DNA from: an uncultured Fretibacterium sp.
GTDB lineage: Bacteria > Synergistota > Synergistia > Synergistales > Aminobacteriaceae
Reading direction: 5' to 3'
Length of the DNA stretch: 11,836 nucleotides
Assembly (NCBI GenBank): GCA_937892105.1
Contig: CALAUZ010000187.1
Span: 1-11,836 of the forward strand
Part shown: in pieces, positions 1 to 4,759 of the stretch
Layout: each line of letters starts with the position of its first letter
Position numbering within the stretch: position 1 is the first letter of the stretch
Program-made: the position numbers and the translations under genes
The notes under the pieces: model-generated
The model's input: only the letters and a program-made list of their open reading frames with translations
Database searches by the model: none
Told to the model about the DNA's origin: nothing

Positions 1-164
1 GTAGTCCTGAATTTTTATTATACATCAGACTACGGAAAAGACTACGGGATTGTTTATTGCTGTGGGTTTACAAGATTTTACAAAAATGTAAAAAAACATT
101 GGCCTTTATCTGGTTTTGTTAATTTTATTTTTACAGAAATTTTTTAAGATTTATAAGGAAAAAA

Positions 165-514
165 TGGAGGCGGGAAGAATTGAACTCCCGTCCGGTGTTG
201 GCAAATCTGAAATTTCTACAGGTTTAGTCTTATATTAAATGTCGTTGAGATTTGGCAAAAGACGGCCGCTTCTCTTCCAAGACTTCGATTATGAATTCTC
301 CGTTCCTGCAAAGTCCGACAATGAAGGGAAAATCCGCCTAAATGACATCAGCAGACAACCGACGGAAAAATTTATCTGTTGACGTTAGCGACACTAAGCC
401 GCAAGCATATAAGTATTGACAGTTATTTTGTGCCCGAAATTTTACGGGATTTACGAGCCTGACCCGACCTGCTTAATCAAACTCTCCGTGAGCCGTCGAA
501 AACCTGTCGCCCCC
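165..514 (-). ncRNA. ssrA: tmRNA (transfer-messenger RNA), SsrA
   Basis: tmRNA rescues stalled ribosomes and tags the unfinished protein for proteolysis. Read on the minus strand, the 5' end is GGGGGCG followed by a TTTTCGACGG segment, the hallmark tmRNA start. The 3' end has CGCCTCC, which pairs with GGGGGCG over 7 bp (one G-U), a T-arm GGGAG-TTCAATT-CTTCC with a 7-nt loop, and an upstream GACTAAACCTGTAG block typical of tmRNA. The discriminator A is at 165. CCA is not encoded, so it must be added after transcription. Length 350 nt is normal. A tag frame ends ...NTYMLAA with a TAG stop at 396-394, about 120 nt from the 5' end as in other one-piece tmRNAs. The resume codon is not clear, because no GCA lies in that frame. 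Pairing of both ends makes the identification very safe; the tag is less certain. Confidence 0.95.
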
Positions 515-536
515 GTATAACGTTATGCTGCAAAAT

Positions 537-905
537 CTACCAGGCGAAAACTCCCTTTACCGCCTTCTCAATAGACGCGATACCAAACGTAGTGCCCCAC
601 ACGCCGGCCTGCACAGTCTTCTCAACGTCCTTCACAATGTCCTTGTCAGAGTCAGTGAGGCCATACCAACCCAAATAGCCAGCACCAACAGCCGCAGCAA
701 TTCCAACAGGAGGACAAATTACCGTCAGAGTGCCGCTGAACCACCACGTAACAGCGACCATAGCACCACCGCCAGCAACCCCGCCAACAGCAGCATAAGC
801 CGCACCGTCCCCAACAGCAGATCCGGTACGATATCCAGCAAAGGCAGAATTTACAGTCGAAAACGTGAGAACAAGCACCAGAAGAGCCACAATCTTCTTA
901 TTCAT
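537..905 (-). CDS. small secreted glycine-rich hydrophobic protein, function unknown
   Basis: The predicted product has 122 residues. The frame is open further upstream, but the ATG at 905-903 is chosen because GGAGG lies 8 nt before it and because it starts a clean signal peptide: MNKK, a hydrophobic core (IVALLVLVLTF), then a likely signal peptidase I site after NSAFA near residue 23. The mature part begins GYRTGSAVGDG, continues with a Gly/Ala-rich stretch (GGVAGGGAMVAVTWWFSG), a CPPVGIAAAVGAGYLGWYG hydrophobic segment, then a charged stretch (DSDKDIVKDVEKT), and ends KAVKGVFAW. The glycine-zipper look suggests membrane insertion or a bacteriocin-like or pore peptide, but no family is recognised. 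It sits between the distal end of the CRISPR array and tmRNA on the same strand, with its stop 22 nt before the tmRNA 5' end. The gene is likely real; its function is open. Confidence 0.7.
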   Translation of the reverse strand: MNKKIVALLVLVLTFSTVNSAFAGYRTGSAVGDGAAYAAVGGVAGGGAMVAVTWWFSGTLTVICPPVGIAAAVGAGYLGWYGLTDSDKDIVKDVEKTVQAGVWGTTFGIASIEKAVKGVFAW

Positions 906-1006
906 AAGCATTACCTCCAGTGGAAAATTTAGGATTATTTGCAGAATACAGTTCGTTCTTTCATAATATTTTATAAAGCATATAAGTGAAGTAATAAAGT
1001 GGAGCA

Positions 1007-1026
1007 AAACCGTGGGGTAACGGTTT
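1007..1026 (-). terminator. weak hairpin beyond the distal end of the CRISPR array
   Basis: AAACCG and CGGTTT form a perfect 6-bp stem around an 8-nt loop. On the minus strand the stem ends in TTTT (CGGTTTTGC). It lies about 50 nt past the degenerate terminal repeat in the direction of array transcription, so it could end the pre-crRNA. The T-run is short, so this is only a candidate. The rest of 906-1074 is the untranslated region before the secreted-protein gene and holds no gene I can support. Confidence 0.3.
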
Positions 1027-1074
1027 GGACGACAAACATCGTATATATTACTTACCTTTTTTTTTTCCAAAAGC

Positions 1075-1104
1075 ATACCCCCCTAAAACAGGAAGGTTTG
1101 TAAC
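1075..1104 (-). repeat. degenerate leader-distal terminal repeat
   Basis: The last half of this unit on the plus strand (AGGAAGGTTTGTAAC) matches the repeat with a single change, while the first half (ATACCCCCCTAAAAC) is decayed. Seen in crRNA orientation, the 3' half containing the handle is lost. That is the usual state of the oldest, leader-distal repeat, so the unit should not give a normal crRNA end. Confidence 0.8.
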
Positions 1105-1864
1105 TATAATGAATATTATCTACGATATTGTTACTCAGTTTCAATCCCTAATAGGAAGGTTCGTAACGACTTTCAACCTGATTACAACCCAGGTGTAGAA
1201 GTTTCAATCCCTAATAGGAAGGTTCGTAACTAGTAAAGCTTGCAGTACTTTTTAATCAGAAAACGTTTCAATCCCTAATAGGAAGGTTCGTAACCAGAAG
1301 AGACTGTCGATGAATTTATTTCTTTGAGTTTCAATCCCTAATAGGAAGGTTCGTAACGAATGGCGCTTACATCGATCCAGCAACACGACAAGTTTCAATC
1401 CCTAATAGGAAGGTTCGTAACTAGGTGGTTGGCTTTTCTGGCTGGGGATTTTAGGTTTCAATCCCTAATAGGAAGGTTCGTAACCTTTAAGAAGAAAACA
1501 AGAAGAGGAAGCAGACAGTTTCAATCCCTAATAGGAAGGTTCGTAACCGAGGAGTATTTAATTCTCATCCCTAAAGAAGGTTTCAATCCCTAATAGGAAG
1601 GTTCGTAACTTAGTTCTCTCTTCAAAGCGGCTAGTATACTTGGTTTCAATCCCTAATAGGAAGGTTCGTAACAGAAAATGGTGCTAAATCTGCTGGTGTC
1701 GATGGTTTCAATCCCTAATAGGAAGGTTCGTAACAAAATTTTATGATGACATGGTCAATAAGTTGACAGTTTCAATCCCTAATAGGAAGGTTCGTAACTC
1801 TGTTGACTTATTCGAAGGTGAGAAGTATATTTATGTTTCAATCCCTAATAGGAAGGTTCGTAAC
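1075..1864 (-). CRISPR. type III-B CRISPR array, 12 identical repeats plus one degenerate terminal repeat
   Basis: Twelve identical 30-nt repeats start on the plus strand at 1138, 1201, 1265, 1328, 1392, 1455, 1518, 1580, 1643, 1705, 1769 and 1835. Each begins GTTTCAATCCC and ends GGTTCGTAAC. Spacers are 32-36 nt (mostly 33), twelve in all, counting the one between the degenerate repeat (1075-1104) and the first full repeat. Three things put transcription on the minus strand: the reverse complement of the repeat ends ATTGAAAC, the canonical 8-nt crRNA 5' handle; the decayed terminal repeat is at the left; and an AT-rich leader with a promoter is at the right. This also matches the strand of the cas operon. 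Identity of all full repeats suggests a young or well-maintained array. The newest spacers should be those near 1800. No spacer target could be identified by reading. Confidence 0.98.
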
Positions 1865-1896
1865 TCTCAACACCCCTTGCAATTACTATGTCGCAA

Positions 1897-1925
1897 ATTT
1901 TAACACCCTTGCACGAATTACGCAA
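1897..1925 (-). promoter_or_regulatory. extended -10 sigma70-type promoter of the CRISPR array
   Basis: On the minus strand there is a -35 TTGCGT (1925-1920), a 17-nt spacer and a -10 TAAAAT (1902-1897), preceded by TG one base upstream (TGTTAAAAT), an extended -10 element. Transcription would start near 1890, about 25 nt before the first repeat. Spacing, the extended -10 and the position next to the array make it the best candidate in the leader. Confidence 0.65.
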
Positions 1926-1984
1926 GCCCTGTCTCATGAAATTTATAACATGCTGAAAACACTGCAAAACAATTTTTTTATGTT

Positions 1985-1998
1985 TGAGGTAAACCTCA
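1985..1998. repeat. 14-bp palindrome in the leader
   Basis: TGAGGT-AA-ACCTCA is a perfect inverted repeat with 6-bp arms, about 60 bp upstream of the array promoter -35. It has the size of a dimeric regulator site or a protein-anchoring motif for spacer integration. No T-run follows, so it is not a terminator. Confidence 0.45.
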
Positions 1999-2034
1999 GG
2001 CAAAATTCAATTTTTTGAGGGTGATTTTTGTAAT

Positions 2035-2099
2035 TGGTCAAATTCTTAAAATTTTTGCTTTGTAAATGCCTATCATAAGCTAACTTAAAAATTTGACCA
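2035..2099. repeat. 15-nt imperfect inverted repeat pair in the leader
   Basis: TGGTCAAATTCTTAA (2035-2049) is the reverse complement of TTAAAAATTTGACCA (2085-2099) with one mismatch in 15. The arms are separated by 35 bp. The pair lies between the third micro-ORF and the array promoter. It could be an RNA hairpin closing the micro-ORF message, a regulator or integration-host binding region, or the ends of a decayed small element. Symmetry is seen directly; function is unknown. Confidence 0.5.
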
Positions 2100-2132
2100 T
2101 TTGGAGTCGACCTAAAAAGTAACAACACCTCC

Positions 2133-2216
2133 CTAACTGTTCGAGATACTGTCGATAATGGCCGAAGCCGCCGCCGTAATAACTACCTTCGCAACCGTCG
2201 CAATAATCGGATCCAT
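2133..2216 (-). CDS. 27-residue hydrophobic amphipathic micropeptide (third of three)
   Basis: ATG at 2216-2214 is preceded by AAGGAGG about 7 nt upstream, a near-perfect ribosome-binding site. The product starts MDPIIATVAKVV, continues ITAAASAIID and ends SISNS before a TAG. It is rich in Ala, Ile and Val, with one lysine and two aspartates, and would form an amphipathic helix. It starts 22 nt after the stop of the preceding micro-ORF on the same strand, and its own stop codon overlaps another GGGAGGTG sequence. No family is recognised. The strong translation signal, and the presence of three such units in a row, support real expression. Confidence 0.6.
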   Translation of the reverse strand: MDPIIATVAKVVITAAASAIIDSISNS

Positions 2217-2237
2217 ATTTATTTCCTCCTTGATTAA

Positions 2238-2330
2238 CTAGTCCATAATGTCAATAATATCGCCGATAAGCTTCACGACATCGCCAATGACGTCGCCAAT
2301 ATCCGTATAAGCCACCTTAGTCATAACCAT
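2238..2330 (-). CDS. 30-residue acidic amphipathic micropeptide (second of three)
   Basis: The ATG at 2330-2328 is chosen over the ATG two codons later because AAGGGGA lies 7 nt before it. The peptide begins MVMTKVAYTD and continues IGDVIGDVVKLIGDIIDIMD. Hydrophobic residues (I, V, L, M) recur every three to four positions, with Asp and Gly on the opposite face, giving a clear amphipathic helix that is net acidic. By eye the core IGDVVKLIGDII resembles the IGDLVKWIIDTV segment of staphylococcal delta-hemolysin (7 of 12 identical). This may be convergence of short amphipathic helices. It is not homologous to any Cas protein I know. Membrane activity is an inference only. Confidence 0.6.
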   Translation of the reverse strand: MVMTKVAYTDIGDVIGDVVKLIGDIIDIMD

Positions 2331-2370
2331 GAGAATTTCCCCTTTCAGATTTTGTTTGATTACGTGAGTG

Positions 2371-2442
2371 CTACAGGAAGAAGCCAATGATGATAATCTT
2401 GATACTAATATTGATCGACCACGCAGCAGCCGCAGCAAACAT
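2371..2442 (-). CDS. 23-residue hydrophobic micropeptide (first of three)
   Basis: ATG at 2442-2440 is preceded by GGAGGTGATT, an almost perfect complement of the 16S rRNA tail. The product is MFAAAAAWSINISIKIIIIG followed by FFL and a TAG stop. It is nearly all hydrophobic with one lysine, long enough to span a membrane once, and of the size of type I toxin-like or leaderless membrane peptides. It is the first unit after the cas operon terminator. A TATACT at 2476-2471 on the minus strand could be its -10, but no good -35 is seen, so transcription may also come from read-through of the cas operon. The exceptional ribosome-binding site is the main evidence. Confidence 0.6.
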   Translation of the reverse strand: MFAAAAAWSINISIKIIIIGFFL

Positions 2443-2482
2443 TCTCAATCACCTCCACTAATTATTAACAAGTATATGGGTG

Positions 2483-2515
2483 AAATTAAAGCGGACTCCC
2501 AAAATCAGAATCCGC
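2483..2515 (-). terminator. rho-independent terminator of the cas6-cmr operon
   Basis: On the minus strand GCGGATTC (2515-2508) pairs with GAGTCCGC (2498-2491) over 8 bp with one T-G pair, closing a short loop, and is followed by TTTAATTT. It begins 10 nt past the cmr6 stop. The wobble works only for RNA made from the minus strand (it would be C-A on the other), which fits use by the cas operon. Confidence 0.75.
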
Positions 2516-2524
2516 CTATGTTTA

Positions 2525-3538
2525 TTATATTGCTTGCAAAATGTATGCTTTATTTGCCGTGTCAATACGAATTATTTTCGCTTGAACTAGATCGCCAGCG
2601 TTCACTTTCGGAAGTTTCTCAAATCGTAATGACTTTTTGTCATCGCCTTCAGTGAATGCAAATTCGCACTTCTCTTTGCCTTTAACGACTTTGATTTTTG
2701 TGCAGCGAAGTGTGATTATTTCGTCAACATCATGAAGAAAACCTGCTTCACGATTAGCTTGTTGTGCTTTGCGTTTTGCTTGCTCTTGAATTTCTTCAGC
2801 AGATAACACGCTCTCCATTTTTCCATAGCCCGAAGTTATTTTGCCTCCTATTCCGAAATTTTTCAGTGCTTCTTCAGTAATTTTGAAAGCAAAGTCCCTC
2901 CATTTAGAATCGTAGCAGCCGATCCAAAATTCAAAAGTTCCTGATACTGATAAGAATCTAATCGGTGTTGGATCATCAAAATCTGTCGGACGTGCTGATT
3001 TACCTGAATAATAATCGCTGTGGTGAGGTGTCATTACATCGTCAACAAAGGCATTATTAACACTTTCAGGAATTAACCAGGCGTCATAAAATTGTACGAA
3101 GCCGGCTTCTTGTTCGTCATGTTCATCGCTGACTTTTCCGAAAAGCGTATCGTAAACTTGACCGGCTCCGAAAATTTTTGAGCAATAATGCGCAGTTACT
3201 CCTTTAATTGATGAGCCTGGAATCATTGGAATTCCGTACGTTGGATTTAACGTCAAGCCTGTCTCGAGTACGTTGCTGCTTCCTAAACCTGCTATTATGG
3301 TGCCCAAAGTCTTGAAACGTTTTGAAATTGCTATTTTGCTTAAAGATTTGCGCCTGATGTTGAATGCCTGTGCGTATAAATCCTTCGAGTTAAAAGCTGC
3401 GTCCTTCATTGCTTCATATAAATCAAGTTTTGAGGAGTTATTGTCATCGAGATTCTTGACGTAACGAGCCATTAACAACGAGGCATTTTCACCTTTAGTT
3501 AAATCCAGTTTATCGAAAACTTTACGACAGCTCTGCAA
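2525..3538 (-). CDS. cmr6: Cmr6, RAMP (Cas7-family) subunit of the type III-B effector
   Basis: Cmr6 is the end-capping Cas7-like subunit that holds the 3' part of the crRNA in the Cmr complex. The 337-residue product has the PMIPGSSIKGV motif (residues 104-114), typical of Cmr4/Cmr6 proteins, and a glycine-rich loop GIGGKITSGYGK (229-240). The start is TTG at 3538-3536, with AAGGAGG 9 nt upstream; it overlaps the end of cmr5 by 17 nt, so translation is coupled. Residues about 243-337 form an extra tail: a charged helix rich in Gln/Lys/Arg (EEIQEQAKRKAQQANREA), then a beta-rich segment ending LVQAKIIRIDTANKAYILQAI that looks like an OB/S1-type RNA-binding fold. The subunit call is firm; the tail's fold is inferred. 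A terminator follows the gene. Confidence 0.92.
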   Translation of the reverse strand: MQSCRKVFDKLDLTKGENASLLMARYVKNLDDNNSSKLDLYEAMKDAAFNSKDLYAQAFNIRRKSLSKIAISKRFKTLGTIIAGLGSSNVLETGLTLNPTYGIPMIPGSSIKGVTAHYCSKIFGAGQVYDTLFGKVSDEHDEQEAGFVQFYDAWLIPESVNNAFVDDVMTPHHSDYYSGKSARPTDFDDPTPIRFLSVSGTFEFWIGCYDSKWRDFAFKITEEALKNFGIGGKITSGYGKMESVLSAEEIQEQAKRKAQQANREAGFLHDVDEIITLRCTKIKVVKGKEKCEFAFTEGDDKKSLRFEKLPKVNAGDLVQAKIIRIDTANKAYILQAI

Positions 3539-3899
3539 CTTTTTCGTCCTCCTTTTTGTCCGGTGCGGCCTGGCAATAACGCTTTATCCATGATGCGGCA
3601 GAAAGTGCGTGGCGGGATATTCTCATGTACTCCATTACCATGGCTTCACGGCTTCTTGTTGCTAAATCCCCGGCGTTGTCGATCTCGTTGAAGACTGCTT
3701 GTAAATCTTCGACGTACTTATTTTTCTTCTTGGAACATGCAAAGCTCACAGCTTGAACGAGTCCGCATGAATGAATCAAAGATGGAAACGTTAGCGCAAA
3801 ACTCTTGTAATCATTAAAATCTGATTCAGATTGACGCTCTGAAACTCTCAAGAATGCTTTTTGAGCCATTGATTGTTCTTTAGTCATGAAATCCGGCAT
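3522..3899 (-). CDS. cmr5: Cmr5, small subunit (Cas11) of the type III-B effector
   Basis: Cmr5 is the small all-helical subunit that lines the crRNA-target groove of the Cmr complex. The product has 125 residues, the usual size, and is helical and charged, with a SMAQKAFLRVSE opening and a KKKNKYVEDLQAVFNEI middle typical of the family. The start ATG at 3899-3897 is chosen because GAGGAGG lies 7 nt upstream; a second in-frame ATG at codon 5 is less well placed. It begins 2 nt after the cmr4 stop, and its end overlaps the TTG start of cmr6. Sequence conservation in Cmr5 is low, so the position between cmr4 and cmr6 is an important part of the evidence. Confidence 0.9.
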   Translation of the reverse strand: MPDFMTKEQSMAQKAFLRVSERQSESDFNDYKSFALTFPSLIHSCGLVQAVSFACSKKKNKYVEDLQAVFNEIDNAGDLATRSREAMVMEYMRISRHALSAASWIKRYCQAAPDKKEDEKVAELS

Positions 3900-3901
3900 G
3901 A

Positions 3902-4756
3902 TTAAACCTCCTCAAATATACAACGTGCTTGACCTTTACCAGTTGAAGCTTTACCGCCGATCTGAATGTTAATCTCGCCAGAACAGAATTGCGCAAATAA
4001 ATCTTCGGGCTTGAGGTCTTTCACGAAAACTTTATCGCACCAAATTTTTCCAGTTAATATGCTTTCAACCGGGAGTGCTTCCTCATACCATAAAGCACCA
4101 TCAGAAGTCGTTCCTGTCTTTTCGTCAATCCTGATGTGTGCGCTGACTTCAGTTCCTGATTCGCATAAGAACGTGAAAATGTCGTCGCTGACGATTGCAA
4201 AACGTTCAGTGAAAACTTTCTGCCACTCTTTATTATCGGCAAAAATTACTTCGGCGGCTTTACGTGCAATTTTTTCGGCCTCATTGCTTTTTCGTGTGTT
4301 AAGATCCAAATCTTCAAGATAAAATTTTCCGTCCTCTTTTGATAGCGCAGATTTAGGAGAAATTAGAGCCTCATTATCAGATGGAATTTCAGACAACGTT
4401 ATATCTAGTCTTCTCAAACAGAACGGTGAAGTGATCCATGAGAAAGTCCCGTAAAAACTCCGAACAGGAAGACAAAATATATTAGCGTCAGTGAAGACCA
4501 AAGCCCCTGCTGCACATTCGTTATCGCTTCCAGAGAGTCCGAAAGCTGCTCTTAGTTCATCGTTGTTGCGTCTGTTTTCGTCAGAAGCGTTGTATTTGTC
4601 GGCGATTACACCTTTGAGACTGCTGCCTGGAATATATGGCCAATTCGTAACTTTTTCTCGAGCTATAGGCATATCTATATAACCAAGTCCGCGCCCTGCT
4701 CCAACATGAAGCGGTGTGATTGCGTGAATCCAATAACGTTTTTCATTTATACTCAT
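3902..4756 (-). CDS. cmr4: Cmr4, Cas7-family backbone subunit with target-RNA cleavage activity
   Basis: Cmr4 forms the helical backbone on the crRNA and cuts target RNA at 6-nt steps. The 284-residue product opens with ITPLHVGAGRGLGYIDMPI (residues 13-31), then PYIPGSSLKGV (40-50), both diagnostic of Cmr4. Asp28 in the GYIDMP segment sits where the catalytic aspartate of Cmr4 (Asp26 in Pyrococcus) is found, so RNA cleavage is expected to be intact. A glycine-rich QIGGKASTGKGQ loop lies near the C-terminus. ATG at 4756 has GAGGAG 8 nt upstream and starts 3 nt after the cmr3 stop. Length is normal for the family. Confidence 0.95.
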   Translation of the reverse strand: MSINEKRYWIHAITPLHVGAGRGLGYIDMPIAREKVTNWPYIPGSSLKGVIADKYNASDENRRNNDELRAAFGLSGSDNECAAGALVFTDANIFCLPVRSFYGTFSWITSPFCLRRLDITLSEIPSDNEALISPKSALSKEDGKFYLEDLDLNTRKSNEAEKIARKAAEVIFADNKEWQKVFTERFAIVSDDIFTFLCESGTEVSAHIRIDEKTGTTSDGALWYEEALPVESILTGKIWCDKVFVKDLKPEDLFAQFCSGEINIQIGGKASTGKGQARCIFEEV

Positions 4757-4759
4757 GAT

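Larger units (their letters stand above)
1865..2132 (-). promoter_or_regulatory. CRISPR leader region
   Basis: This AT-rich stretch of about 270 nt lies between the first (leader-proximal) repeat and the micro-ORF cluster. It contains the array promoter (1897-1925), a 14-bp palindrome (1985-1998) and a pair of 15-nt inverted repeats (2035-2099). A lysine/asparagine-rich open frame runs through 1943-2128 from a GTG that overlaps a Shine-Dalgarno-like sequence, but its composition only reflects the AT-rich DNA and I do not call it a gene. Leader function is inferred from position and from array polarity. Confidence 0.75.

Noticed and set aside
28..47. Direct repeat GACTACGG (28-35, 40-47) with GTAGTC at 1-6
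   Set aside because: Short and isolated at the window edge; it could be part of a hairpin but gives no supportable feature.
165..230. A tRNA gene at the left end
   Set aside because: A T-arm and acceptor strand are present, but the matching 5' acceptor strand lies 340 nt away, as in tmRNA.
1..514. Integration of a genomic island at the tmRNA gene
   Set aside because: tmRNA 3' ends are common attachment sites, but the CRISPR locus lies on the 5' side, and no second copy of the tmRNA 3' end is visible in the window.
1360..1593. Open frame through the CRISPR array with a repeated FQSLIGRFVT sequence
   Set aside because: The repeated peptide is only the CRISPR repeat translated; there is no ribosome site and the spacers differ in every unit.
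1803..2018. Plus-strand open frame across the last spacer, repeat and leader
   Set aside because: It runs through a CRISPR repeat and the array promoter with no ribosome-binding site.
1943..2128. 61-codon minus-strand GTG frame across the leader
   Set aside because: The start overlaps the Shine-Dalgarno itself, and composition (Lys, Asn, Phe, Leu) is what AT-rich DNA gives by chance; reported only as an alternative under the orphan ribosome site.
2133..2442. A classical type I or type II toxin-antitoxin module
   Set aside because: Three separate ORFs with strong ribosome sites and no visible antisense RNA promoter or antitoxin gene do not fit the known layouts.
3966..4322. Longer plus-strand open frames opposite cmr4, cmr2, cmr3, cas6 and the CARF gene
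   Set aside because: They are antisense shadows of well-identified genes with no ribosome sites and no recognisable domains.
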